This document shows positions 1 through 6,446 of a DNA stretch of 64,000 bases, in pieces. Each line of letters starts with the position of its first letter. Positions within the stretch are counted from its first letter, which is position 1. The DNA lies in NCBI GenBank assembly GCA_004144175.1, contig SEFT01000012.1, forward strand, positions 83,216 through 147,215, given 5' to 3'. This stretch comes from Sphingobacteriales bacterium. GTDB taxonomy: Bacteria > Bacteroidota > Bacteroidia > Chitinophagales > Chitinophagaceae. Both the position numbers and the translations under genes were made by a program. Below the pieces are notes generated by a model. It ran no database searches. It was not told the DNA's origin and saw only the letters and a list, made by a program, of their open reading frames with translations.

Positions 1-203
1 TCCGTAAGGCGCACTACCCATTATCCGGTGCGAGCGACCATGGTGTATCGGAAGCGATATACCTTGACGACCCAGATGGCAACGGCGTAGAGCTATATTG
101 GGATCGCCCCAAAGAACAATGGCCGGCGAAAAACGATGGGTCGTTGGGGATGTATACACGGCCACTTGACATTGAAAGCCTGCTCGGCGAGCTCCATAAG
201 TAG
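1..203 (+). CDS. VOC-family ring-cleavage dioxygenase-like protein (3' end only)
   Basis: The gene enters from outside the window; the last 66 codons are read from base 3 to the TAG at 201-203. The tail contains HGVSEAIYLDDPDGNGVELYW, the metal-ligand-bearing C-terminal half of a vicinal-oxygen-chelate (glyoxalase/bleomycin/dioxygenase) domain. The HGVSEA-then-DPDGNG arrangement is typical of CatE-like catechol-2,3-dioxygenases. The His in HGV and the Glu in VELY would be two of the three metal ligands. The substrate cannot be told from this fragment. It ends 20 bases before the converging end of the next gene. Confidence 0.75.
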   Translation, partial: RKAHYPLSGASDHGVSEAIYLDDPDGNGVELYWDRPKEQWPAKNDGSLGMYTRPLDIESLLGELHK

Positions 204-223
204 TATGAGCACCCGGAATAACA

Positions 224-751
224 CTACTGGTATACCAACTCACTTTTCTTAAATGTCTTCGCCCACTTATCAACGAAGGCTTTTGACAAGGCCTTTTCTT
301 TTATGGCTACTAAATTGGTATAAAGAGACGTGTTGCCCTGTATGATATAGTATAGCTGCGACTCGGGATTAGGGTCATCATTAAAGCTGGCTGCTTCTAT
401 CTTGAAGATGATCCACGGGTGCTTTGCATCGTCGTTGCGTTCTATTATCGTTATTTTAGGTTCGATAGCGCGCTTCTTTGCCTGCTCAAACATCAGGTTC
501 GTTGCAACATTCATGGGTACATTCTGTACGTTCTTTATCGATATCATAGTGCCGAGTATCGTCCATTTTTCCACTGTTTCGTTGCCGGGCACTAACTCTA
601 TCATGTGCTGCTCCTGCGTCTCCTGGTCCGAGCCTATTTGCCATTTGTATTCATCGGGCCAGTCGATTTTCAATTGCTCACTCTTTTGTGCAAAGGCAAA
701 GCTTGTAACTGCGGTGAACAGTGCTATTAGCAGGGCAGATCTTAGGTTCAT
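224..751 (-). CDS. Hypothetical secreted protein (175 aa)
   Basis: The protein begins with a signal peptide: a short basic start, a hydrophobic core ALLIALFTAVTSFAFA, then a likely cleavage before QKSEQ. The mature part of about 153 residues has mixed charge, no cysteines and no further membrane segment, so it is probably periplasmic or surface exposed. I recognise no domain. It lies between the converging dioxygenase-like gene and a TonB-domain gene on the same strand, 61 bases apart. The base composition resembles the neighbouring genes. Function unknown. Confidence 0.6.
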   Translation of the reverse strand: MNLRSALLIALFTAVTSFAFAQKSEQLKIDWPDEYKWQIGSDQETQEQHMIELVPGNETVEKWTILGTMISIKNVQNVPMNVATNLMFEQAKKRAIEPKITIIERNDDAKHPWIIFKIEAASFNDDPNPESQLYYIIQGNTSLYTNLVAIKEKALSKAFVDKWAKTFKKSELVYQ

Positions 752-812
752 TGTTAGTGTGGTTGTTTGATTAAATAATAGTTTTGCAGCGTTGGCTTTT
801 TTTTGTCGCTGT

Positions 813-1472
813 TTACCTTAGCGCGAAGGAGACCGGTATAGTTATGCAGAGTGGTACGGGCCTCCCATTCTCCATTGCCGGGCTGCTGAAGCTGGCGCCC
901 CTTATTACCCGCGCAGCCTCTTTGTCAAGCACGGGGTGGGCGCTTTTGTTGATTACGATATTTTCGATAGTCCCTTCGGCGGTGATCGTAAACGACATTG
1001 TTACCTTACCCTCAATGTTGTTCTCGACAGCCACCGATGGATAACGCAGGTTTTTCGCAATAAGGTCAATGAGGTTTTTTGCCGATGTGGCAAACTTTGG
1101 TGCCTTATAGCCACGGGCATCATTATCTTCGAAATAGTCGTGTACACGTCTTCCCGTCACATCACAAGACTTTTCTGAGTATACGAGATCGAATGCGTAG
1201 TCTATCGGCTTAGCGCCCTTATATTTCCAAACGCCTGCGGGCTCTTTGCCCTTGTATGTTTCTGTGCTTACTACCTCGTCTTTCCTTATGTTCTTTACCA
1301 TGATAGTCGTGGTGCCATCTGGGTTCTGTAGTACGGTCTCACTAAATTTTGCCTCCTCTCTGCTGGTTTGTTTTTCGAGAGACCTGCTGGTGAAATAGCG
1401 CGTGTGGGAGGTCTGGCAAAATGCCGCGGCGGTAATGCATACTGCCATGGCCGTTGATATGAGTTTTAGCAT
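813..1472 (-). CDS. TonB C-terminal domain protein, secreted
   Basis: The start is placed at the ATG ending at 1472 because it gives a clean signal peptide (MLKLISTAMAVCITAAAFCQ); an upstream in-frame ATG at 1517 would add 15 unlikely residues. The middle carries a MORN-like stretch (YKGKEPAGVWKYKG). The last about 95 residues are a TonB C-terminal fold with the conserved YP (LRYPSVAVENNIEGKVTM) and a closing ITIPVSF strand. In Bacteroidota, proteins of this shape without a TonB-type membrane anchor are common and poorly understood. A classical role in energising receptors is not shown here. Confidence 0.7.
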   Translation of the reverse strand: MLKLISTAMAVCITAAAFCQTSHTRYFTSRSLEKQTSREEAKFSETVLQNPDGTTTIMVKNIRKDEVVSTETYKGKEPAGVWKYKGAKPIDYAFDLVYSEKSCDVTGRRVHDYFEDNDARGYKAPKFATSAKNLIDLIAKNLRYPSVAVENNIEGKVTMSFTITAEGTIENIVINKSAHPVLDKEAARVIRGASFSSPAMENGRPVPLCITIPVSFALR

Positions 1473-1631
1473 AGCTGGCAAATGTGTATGGATAAATATA
1501 TGCATTGCCTGTTGCATTTGCTAATGTGCGGCACTAAATAATCTGGCTCTGTTATGTACATTTCCTGAATCTGCACAAATGTCGTTTTCATTAATGGTTT
1601 TGCGTTGGTATAGTGCATATATGATGGCTGC

Positions 1632-1745
1632 GCACGGTGCTGTAATGCTGCTGTAAAGCTGTCGTTAAGCTGCTGTGGTGCTGTCGCCCTGCTGCTGTGG
1701 CGGTGCTGTTGTGGTGGCGCTATGCTGTCGCTGTGCTGCTGCGTG
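1632..1745. repeat. GCTG-rich low-complexity tract, copy 1
   Basis: About 110 bases built almost entirely from GCTGT, GCTGCTG and GGTGCTGT words with no fixed period. It lies downstream of the first DUF4373 gene on that gene's strand. A tract of the same make-up sits at the same side of the second DUF4373 gene. The stretch 1518-1898 otherwise holds no convincing gene. A short hairpin-like ACCG...CGGT at about 1840-1858 is also shared with the other unit. Confidence 0.6.
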
Positions 1746-1898
1746 GCTCACGGCTATGCCGTGGGTAGCTTTTTTTGTGGCAACGAACATTGGTTATGGT
1801 GTGTTTTTGTCATGGCCGTATTTGCGGTAAGCACAGGCAGACCGCAACCTTTCGGTGCAGTCTTTGCGGAGTGGGGTTGTTGTTCGTTAGTGTTACCC

Positions 1899-2540
1899 TT
1901 ATCGTTTGGCGAGTAAATCCCTGATGGCATCAAAGGTGGTGTGGGCCTGCACGCGGAGGTTTGGGTTGGCTTGCAGCCGGTCTAGTGCGTGGAAAATGGA
2001 CTTTTCTTTATAGTCGGCACAGAAGGCCATGCTTTGGTGAATGTTGGGCGGGGACAGATGCTTGCTTACATCAGGCGCTCTTTGTATGGTCGCCTGCTTT
2101 AGCTGGCGGTGCATCTCTACCTCTTTGGTGCTGTAGCCCGCATTTATGCAGTCTTTTGTTTCTTCCTCGTCCGATACCTGTTCGACAGGTACTTCACCGG
2201 TAGCTGATACATCTGTGGCTTCCGCCTTTTGTTGTTGGTTGCGCCTGGTGTAGCTGAGGGTTGATACCAGGTGGTTATCTTCTACCGCCAGCAGTTCGTA
2301 TATCTCTATCATATCCTGCAGCAGTAGTGCAAATGCATCGGCTGCCATACCTACCTGGCCCGCCAGCCTGCGCATACGTGCCTGGCTATGCTCTATACGC
2401 ATACCTTCTTCACGGTGCGTTATTTCCAGTATCATCCAGTAGGTGCCGTAGCCCGCCGGGCCATGGTCGCCTACGAGGGCTGCTATCTTTTCATTATGGC
2501 GCGTGTCAGTTGAATGGCGGAGGGTCTTTACTCTGGGCAT
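1899..2540 (-). CDS. DUF4373 (Lin1244/Lin1753-like) domain protein, copy 1
   Basis: The N-terminal about 110 residues have the DUF4373 pattern: a start of MPRVKTLRHSTDTRHNEKI, then GDHGPAGYGTYWMILEI, a short helical region and LSYTRR. This domain is found in phage and plasmid proteins thought to relate to replication initiation (family knowledge; biochemical role not established). The C-terminal 100 residues are polar and end in a helical stretch (ALDRLQANPNLRVQAHTTFDAIRDLLAKR). A paralogue with about the same length lies at 12102-12740. Neighbouring genes show no phage structure. Likely DNA-related, acquired by transfer; specific function unknown. Confidence 0.7.
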   Translation of the reverse strand: MPRVKTLRHSTDTRHNEKIAALVGDHGPAGYGTYWMILEITHREEGMRIEHSQARMRRLAGQVGMAADAFALLLQDMIEIYELLAVEDNHLVSTLSYTRRNQQQKAEATDVSATGEVPVEQVSDEEETKDCINAGYSTKEVEMHRQLKQATIQRAPDVSKHLSPPNIHQSMAFCADYKEKSIFHALDRLQANPNLRVQAHTTFDAIRDLLAKR

Positions 2541-2622
2541 GATTCATAGGGTTTATACATGCAAAGATGAGCGATTGACAAGTGATTGTGGCTTTTGCAC
2601 ACCCCCTTTGTTTGCGGGTTTA

Positions 2623-2668
2623 GCCAATCAGGAGATTGGCAGCCAAGCCGACGTCGTCAGAGACTACG
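2623..2668. repeat. Two-hairpin dispersed element, copy 1
   Basis: GCCAATC (2623-2629), loop AGGA, GATTGGC (2634-2640) form a perfect 7-bp stem. An 11-base linker follows. Then CGTCGTC (2652-2658), loop AGA, GACTACG (2662-2668) form a second 7-bp stem with one mismatch. A second copy with identical geometry is at 6389-6434. It resembles a REP/BIME-type element; function unknown. Confidence 0.6.
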
Positions 2669-2750
2669 CCGAATTGGAAACACTTGCGCTAATGATGGAG
2701 GCTACTGATAGCCAGGCATATGCACTGGATTTGTTTCTTATATTGAAGGC

Positions 2751-3341
2751 ATGGAGAAAATGATATGGCTGATCTTCATGGCTTTCATCGCTACCTCATC
2801 TGGCTGTGATTATTATGCGCGCAATAAGGTAATTGTGATACAGCCACTGGGTTCATTTCCATCTGGCTTGACGCAACACGTGTATAAGCAGCTAAAAAAG
2901 ATAAACCCAACCACGATCATAAGACAGCCCATAGCGCTACCAGCTGAAGCATATTACGCCCAGCGAAAGCGATACCGGGCCGATTCGCTCATTAGATATC
3001 TGGGACGGCATATTGGATCGGATACGATCGTGATCGGTATTACAGACAAAGATATTAGCACTACTAAAGGCGCTGTAGCCGACTGGGGTGTAATGGGCCT
3101 TGGCTATTGCCCGGGCAGATCATGTGTAGTATCTACCTACCGACTTTCGCAAAAAGACCTGCCAACTCAATTTTACAAAGTAGCTATTCATGAACTGGGC
3201 CATACACAGGGGTTACCGCATTGTGCAGAAAAGACCTGCTTCATGCGAGATGCAGAGGGTGGTAATCCCTTGAATGAAGAGTACAGGTTTTGCGCATCGT
3301 GCAAGACCTATCTTACGCGGAGGGGATGGAAGTTGAGATAG
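2751..3341 (+). CDS. Archaemetzincin-like zinc metalloprotease, putative lipoprotein
   Basis: Family M54 is indicated by HELGHTQGLPH at residues 147-157 followed by the cysteine pattern C158-X4-C163-X-M165 ... C181-X2-C184, the second zinc site characteristic of archaemetzincins. The active-site Glu is E148. The N-terminus (residues 1-19, IFMAFIATSSGC) looks like a lipoprotein signal with the lipid-attached Cys at 19, unusual because most archaemetzincins are cytoplasmic. A second ATG at 2760 would give an equally good signal. No operon partner: the next gene converges. Substrate unknown; protease activity of this family has been hard to show in general. Confidence 0.8.
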   Translation: MEKMIWLIFMAFIATSSGCDYYARNKVIVIQPLGSFPSGLTQHVYKQLKKINPTTIIRQPIALPAEAYYAQRKRYRADSLIRYLGRHIGSDTIVIGITDKDISTTKGAVADWGVMGLGYCPGRSCVVSTYRLSQKDLPTQFYKVAIHELGHTQGLPHCAEKTCFMRDAEGGNPLNEEYRFCASCKTYLTRRGWKLR

Positions 3342-3372
3342 GTACGTTTCCTCCAGTTCGGGATGTTCCCAA

Positions 3373-3395
3373 GGGCATCCGGAATACATGATATA
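3373..3395. repeat. Short dispersed repeat downstream of a stop codon, copy 1
   Basis: A 23-base segment containing GAATACATGATATA matches 52308-52330 with two differences. Both lie about 30 bases after the stop of a plus-strand gene. The rest of the 200-base gap to the next gene holds only a 7-bp stem at 3499-3522 (CGAGATG/CATCTCG). Confidence 0.4.
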
Positions 3396-3541
3396 ATGCC
3401 ATTCTACAAATGGGCTTCACTAGCGTTTTTGCCGATGGTAGAAGTTTTAGCTGTATACCCCTGAATACCTATTAGAGAACTGCTTCATATCGACAATTCG
3501 AGATGCCTTGCTGAACATCTCGGACAACGAAGTAGTAGAGT

Positions 3542-4039
3542 TTAATCTGACAATAGCTTTTGTAGGTATACCACGTCCAGGTTACGTCCGAATTTATCAC
3601 CGACTTTTTGAAAAGTAGCGCAGTGATGATAGCCGCTTTTCTCAAACAGGCGTCTACTCGTCATGTTTTCACTACACAGCCCGGCAATCAGGTTTTGTAT
3701 ATCGTTTCTCTTTGCAAACTCTTCCAGGTGCCGTACCGCAATATGGCCTATCCCTTTTCCTGTATAATCAGAATGCAGGTAGATATTGATCTCAGCCGTA
3801 TGACGATAAGCTTCCTGTTTTTTCCATTGCGATACTGCACAATAGCCAATGACCTTATTGGCAGTAACGATGGAAAAGGATTGATAATGAGGCTGGGTAA
3901 AAAAGACCTTCTCGGCCATATCCGATGCTTGCAACGGTTCCTTATGAAACGTCACGGTCGTATTAAGTATATAGTAATTAAGTATGTCGGCAAGCAGTGG
4001 GAGATCTTCAGTCTCAACTTCTTTAAAGGTGCAATCCAT
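3542..4039 (-). CDS. GNAT N-acetyltransferase, phosphinothricin acetyltransferase/ArsN1 type
   Basis: The start at 4039 (MDCTFKEVETEDLPLL) is chosen because the longer reading would run back over the arsR promoter. The 165 residues fit the PAT subfamily of GNAT: TVTFHKEP near the N-terminus, NIYLHSDYTGKGIG as the acetyl-CoA loop (Q/RxxGxG type), and SENMTSRRLFEKSGYHH as the closing motif. In other bacteria PAT-like enzymes inside ars operons (ArsN1) acetylate arsinothricin. This gene is divergent from arsR with the ArsR operator between them, which supports that role by context only; activity on phosphinothricin-like compounds or methionine sulfoximine is the alternative. Confidence 0.75.
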   Translation of the reverse strand: MDCTFKEVETEDLPLLADILNYYILNTTVTFHKEPLQASDMAEKVFFTQPHYQSFSIVTANKVIGYCAVSQWKKQEAYRHTAEINIYLHSDYTGKGIGHIAVRHLEEFAKRNDIQNLIAGLCSENMTSRRLFEKSGYHHCATFQKVGDKFGRNLDVVYLQKLLSD

Positions 4040-4067
4040 GCTCAAATGTAATGCCCGGAAAAAAATA

Positions 4068-4098
4068 TTTGACAAATTTGAAATCAATCGTAATATTG
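4068..4098 (+). promoter_or_regulatory. Putative arsR promoter (Bacteroidota type)
   Basis: TTTG at 4068-4071 is followed after exactly 19 bases by TAATATTG at 4091-4098, one base from the TAnnTTTG consensus of Bacteroidota housekeeping promoters. Expected transcription would begin close to 4105, the arsR start codon, so the message may be leaderless. Confidence 0.5.
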
Positions 4099-4106
4099 CG
4101 ATTGAT
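4083..4106. promoter_or_regulatory. ArsR operator 1
   Basis: ATCAATCG (4083-4090), spacer TAATATTG, CGATTGAT (4099-4106) is a perfect 8-bp inverted repeat covering the putative -7 box and touching the arsR start codon. It lies between arsR and the divergent acetyltransferase. A related sequence precedes arsM. The pattern is what a dimeric ArsR repressor would bind (inference). Confidence 0.65.
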
Positions 4107-4434
4107 GGGAACGACAAAGACAGACTTATTTACTAAAGAGCAAAACGAGATCGCCTTGATGATGAAAGCAATCGCGCATCCGGCCCGTATTGCCATCTTG
4201 CAGGAATTGCTAAAGATCAATGCCTGCGTTTGCGGTGATCTGGTGAATGAGCTAGGCTTGGCCCAGGCTACTATATCGCAACACTTGAAAGAACTGAAGA
4301 GTGTAGGCCTGATACAAGGTACCATTGAAGGCACAAGCGTTTGCTACTGCATTGATCCGGTTGTCTGGAATGAGTATCGACAAGTCTTTACTGACTTTTT
4401 CATGGTGATGGATAATACTAATAAGTGCTGTTAA
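4105..4434 (+). CDS. arsR: ArsR/SmtB-family arsenic-responsive repressor
   Basis: A winged-helix repressor of 109 residues starting at MGTTKTDLFTKEQ; this start matches the usual beginning of Bacteroidota ArsR proteins. It contains AIAHPARIAIL, the CVCGDL motif (C41 and C43, the region that binds As(III) in ArsR) and the recognition helix QATISQHLKELKSVGLI. The protein ends in a CC pair that may add a metal-thiol ligand. It should repress itself, the divergent acetyltransferase and the arsM operon through the two operators; release on arsenite binding is inferred from the family. Confidence 0.88.
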   Translation: MGTTKTDLFTKEQNEIALMMKAIAHPARIAILQELLKINACVCGDLVNELGLAQATISQHLKELKSVGLIQGTIEGTSVCYCIDPVVWNEYRQVFTDFFMVMDNTNKCC

Positions 4435-4447
4435 AAAATTTGCCCAA

Positions 4448-4471
4448 ATCAATCGCAATATTGCAATAAAG
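4448..4471. promoter_or_regulatory. ArsR operator 2, upstream of arsM
   Basis: ATCAATCG (4448-4455) followed by CAATATTG repeats 15 of 16 positions of operator 1's left half and spacer; the right half (CAATAAAG) is degenerate. It lies in the 52-base gap between arsR and arsM, so arsM-arsC may have their own ArsR-controlled start. Confidence 0.5.
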
Positions 4472-4486
4472 AGAAAATTGACAATC

Positions 4487-5326
4487 ATGCAAACAGACCA
4501 AGAATTAAAAGAACTGGTACGCCAGAAGTACAGCGAAATCGCTTTACAGGACAAAGACACTAATGCTGCCTCTTGCTGTGGCGCGAATAGCTGTTGCTCA
4601 ACAGAAGTCTACAACATTATGAGCGAGGACTATACAAAGCTGGAGGGCTATAATCCTGATGCCGACTTAGGTTTGGGTTGTGGTTTGCCTACAGAGTTTG
4701 CCCGGATCAAGCCGGGGGACATAGTGATTGACCTGGGCAGCGGAGCAGGCAATGACTGTTTTATTGCCCGGTCGCAGACCGGAGAGACCGGCAAAGTCAT
4801 TGGCATTGACTTCACCGAGGCAATGATTGCCAAAGCCAGAACAAATGCCGAAAAGCTGGGCTATCACAATGTTGAGTTTCGCCAGGGCGATATTGAACAG
4901 ATGCCGGTAGGCGCGGGATTAGCGGATGTGGTGGTAAGCAACTGCGTCTTAAACCTGGTTCCCAACAAACGTAATGTGGTAAGCGAGATTTTCAGAGTGT
5001 TGAAAACCAACGGGCATTTCTCTATCTCCGATATTGTGCTGATCGGCAAGTTGCCGGAGAACCTGCAAAATGCCGCCGAAATGTACGCCGGCTGCGTAAG
5101 CGGCGCTATCCAGAAAGACGAGTATTTGCAGATTATCCGGGAAGCAGGCTTTGAGCATATTACCATACAAAAGGAAAAGGCAATCTTCATTCCTGATGAT
5201 ATTCTGAGCCAGTACATGAACAGCGAAGAAATTGCCGCCTACAGGGCAAGCGACACGGGCATTTACAGTATTACCGTTTACGGCAGGAAACCGAATTGTT
5301 GCACACCCGGTAGCGGTTGCTGCTAA
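4487..5326 (+). CDS. arsM: Arsenite S-adenosylmethionine methyltransferase
   Basis: A class I SAM methyltransferase of 279 residues. Motif I is DLGSGAGND at 82-90; acidic GIDF follows. The conserved ArsM cysteines are present as C65 (GLGCGLP), C153 (SNCVLNL) and C203 (AGCVSGA), with N-terminal pairs C30-C31 and C36-C37 and a C-terminal CCTPGSGCC tail. These bind As(III) for transfer of methyl groups, giving methylated or volatile arsenicals. ATG 4487 is preferred over an in-frame TTG at 4478. It is the only visible route in this cluster for disposing of trivalent arsenic. Confidence 0.9.
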   Translation: MQTDQELKELVRQKYSEIALQDKDTNAASCCGANSCCSTEVYNIMSEDYTKLEGYNPDADLGLGCGLPTEFARIKPGDIVIDLGSGAGNDCFIARSQTGETGKVIGIDFTEAMIAKARTNAEKLGYHNVEFRQGDIEQMPVGAGLADVVVSNCVLNLVPNKRNVVSEIFRVLKTNGHFSISDIVLIGKLPENLQNAAEMYAGCVSGAIQKDEYLQIIREAGFEHITIQKEKAIFIPDDILSQYMNSEEIAAYRASDTGIYSITVYGRKPNCCTPGSGCC

Positions 5327-5337
5327 ATACCAAATGG

Positions 5338-5499
5338 ATGAAACAGAATATAACTGCATACTTAGGGCGGCATAAACGCTTCGGTATAATCCTCCTAGGC
5401 ATTATTTGCCTGAACATGATCTATGGCTTTGATCCGCGCTTTACCATTATCAACCTGCTATGGATAGGCATTAGCATCATCAAAATTGACAAGCTATGA
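5338..5499 (+). CDS. Small membrane protein in the ars operon (53 aa)
   Basis: It lies between arsM and arsC, starting 11 bases after arsM and overlapping the arsC start by 4 bases, so translational coupling is likely. The 53 residues have two hydrophobic stretches (about 15-30, RFGIILLGIICLNMIY, and 36-50, TIINLLWIGISIIKI) separated by GFDPRF. There is no cysteine pair of the kind used to bind arsenic. I do not recognise a family. It is much too small to be an Acr3 or ArsB pump. A helper or leftover fragment are both possible. Confidence 0.5.
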   Translation: MKQNITAYLGRHKRFGIILLGIICLNMIYGFDPRFTIINLLWIGISIIKIDKL

Positions 5500-5888
5500 G
5501 AAAGTTGCTTTTTGTTTGCATCGAAAACAGCAACCGCAGCCAGATGGCGCAAGCCTTTGCCATTATATATGGCAAAGGCAATATTCAAGCATATAGCGCA
5601 GGTTCCAAGCCAAGCGGCAAGATAAATCCCAAAGCTATCGTTGCCATGCAGGAACTTAGCTACGACTTGTCCGCCCACACTAGCAAGAGCATTGATGAGG
5701 TGAAAATGGAGGCGCCTTTCGATGCGGTTGTGACCATGGGCTGTGGTGACGCTTGCCCATGGATGCCGGCTAAACAACATATAGACTGGCAAATTCCCGA
5801 CCCGCGCGACATGGCACCCGAACAATTCAACGAGGTGCGCGATATGATAGGTGGTTTGGTAAAAAGACTCATCGAGCAGCACCCCTGA
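5496..5888 (+). CDS. arsC: Arsenate reductase, low-molecular-weight phosphatase type
   Basis: The 130 residues match thioredoxin-coupled ArsC. The phosphatase loop C8-IENSN-R14 (CX5R) is at the N-terminus; the redox cysteines C83 and C87 lie in TMGCGDACPW; and the DP loop (IPDPRDM, D102) supplies the general acid. The reaction is arsenate to arsenite using thiols from a thioredoxin system. The spacing of the last two cysteines is shorter than in the Staphylococcus enzyme (82/89). It is the last gene of the arsR-arsM-small membrane protein-arsC run. Confidence 0.88.
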   Translation: MRKLLFVCIENSNRSQMAQAFAIIYGKGNIQAYSAGSKPSGKINPKAIVAMQELSYDLSAHTSKSIDEVKMEAPFDAVVTMGCGDACPWMPAKQHIDWQIPDPRDMAPEQFNEVRDMIGGLVKRLIEQHP

Positions 5889-6089
5889 ACTTCAGTTCCA
5901 ACCGCTTGCGCGCAGGCTTCCTCCTTTTTCTTGTGACGGAGGTTGCCTTCCGATTTTCCGGGGACAGCAATATACACTCGTAGGGCGTCTTTTGAGATAC
6001 AGCATGGTAATGACTGCCAGGGTCGAGATGCTCTGGCAGCCTTACCTCACCCCCACACAACTACCGTCTATAAGTATTAATGATCTTGT

Positions 6090-6135
6090 GATAGTAATAC
6101 TATCCTGATTTGCTATTCATGACAGTATTACTATC
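6090..6135. repeat. AT-rich inverted repeat, 15-base arms
   Basis: GATAGTAATACTATC (6090-6104) and GACAGTATTACTATC (6121-6135) are inverted copies with one mismatch, separated by 16 bases; the right arm runs into TTTTT. The left arm is itself nearly palindromic. Either a weak terminator or a pair of operator sites. Confidence 0.5.
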
Positions 6136-6388
6136 TTTTTGAAATAGTTTGTTGCTTGTTTGCACTGTAAGCGTGATAAAAAATGGAAAAGTCCGGTATA
6201 GATCGTATCGACTGACCTCCATTTTGTCCTTCTTCAAGGCGATTCGTTCCTTTTACAAAGCGGAATATGTTTGCCGATAGTATTGCATTCTTCTCCTATT
6301 CTTGTCAGGGATATAAAGTTTAATAAATCGAATGGCCGTCTTGCACTGGTTTACATCCCACGTTATTGTCGCTAGCTGCTAATGGCTC

Positions 6389-6434
6389 GCTAATCCGAAG
6401 ATTGGCAACCAAGCCGCCATAGTCAGAGGCTATG
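6389..6434. repeat. Two-hairpin dispersed element, copy 2
   Basis: GCTAATC (6389-6395), loop CGAA, GATTGGC (6400-6406); 11-base linker; CATAGTC (6418-6424), loop AGA, GGCTATG (6428-6434). Stem, loop and linker lengths equal those of 2623-2668. One base pair changes on both sides (G-C to A-T) and the mismatch of copy 1 becomes a pair. It lies 12 bases after the stop codon of the minus-strand lipoprotein gene. Confidence 0.6.
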
Positions 6435-6446
6435 CCTAATGGGGGG

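Larger units (their letters stand above)
1632..2690 (-). repeat. DUF4373 repeat unit, copy 1
   Basis: This segment and 11824-12940 are related over the DUF4373 gene and both flanks: the GCTG-rich tract, a hairpin segment (GACCGC then CGGTGCAGTC), the gene itself, a segment of over 25 identical bases just upstream of the start (from about 2549), a shared CACACCCCCTTTGTTT, and finally GGAAACACTTGCGC at 2676-2689. Both copies have the same orientation. No terminal inverted repeats, target duplications or transposase are visible, so the means of duplication is unknown. Confidence 0.6.
5889..6446. other. 558-base intergenic region without a convincing gene
   Basis: It contains several stems (CTGCCAG ... 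CTGGCAG at about 6018-6043; the AT-rich repeat at 6090-6135; the two-hairpin element at 6389-6434) and scattered stop codons in all frames. A 63-codon reading frame at 5869-6060 (minus) has no recognisable features. The region may contain remnants of former genes. Confidence 0.5.

Noticed and set aside
1722..1916. 64-codon plus-strand frame rich in Cys and Gly
   Set aside because: Also a product of the low-complexity tract, and it runs into the DUF4373 stop region.
2503..2763. 86-codon plus-strand frame overlapping the DUF4373 start and the archaemetzincin start
   Set aside because: It reads through the conserved upstream segment and the two-hairpin element; no protein-like pattern.
5869..6060. 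63-codon minus-strand frame behind arsC
   Set aside because: Overlaps the end of arsC and shows no recognisable motif; more likely non-coding.
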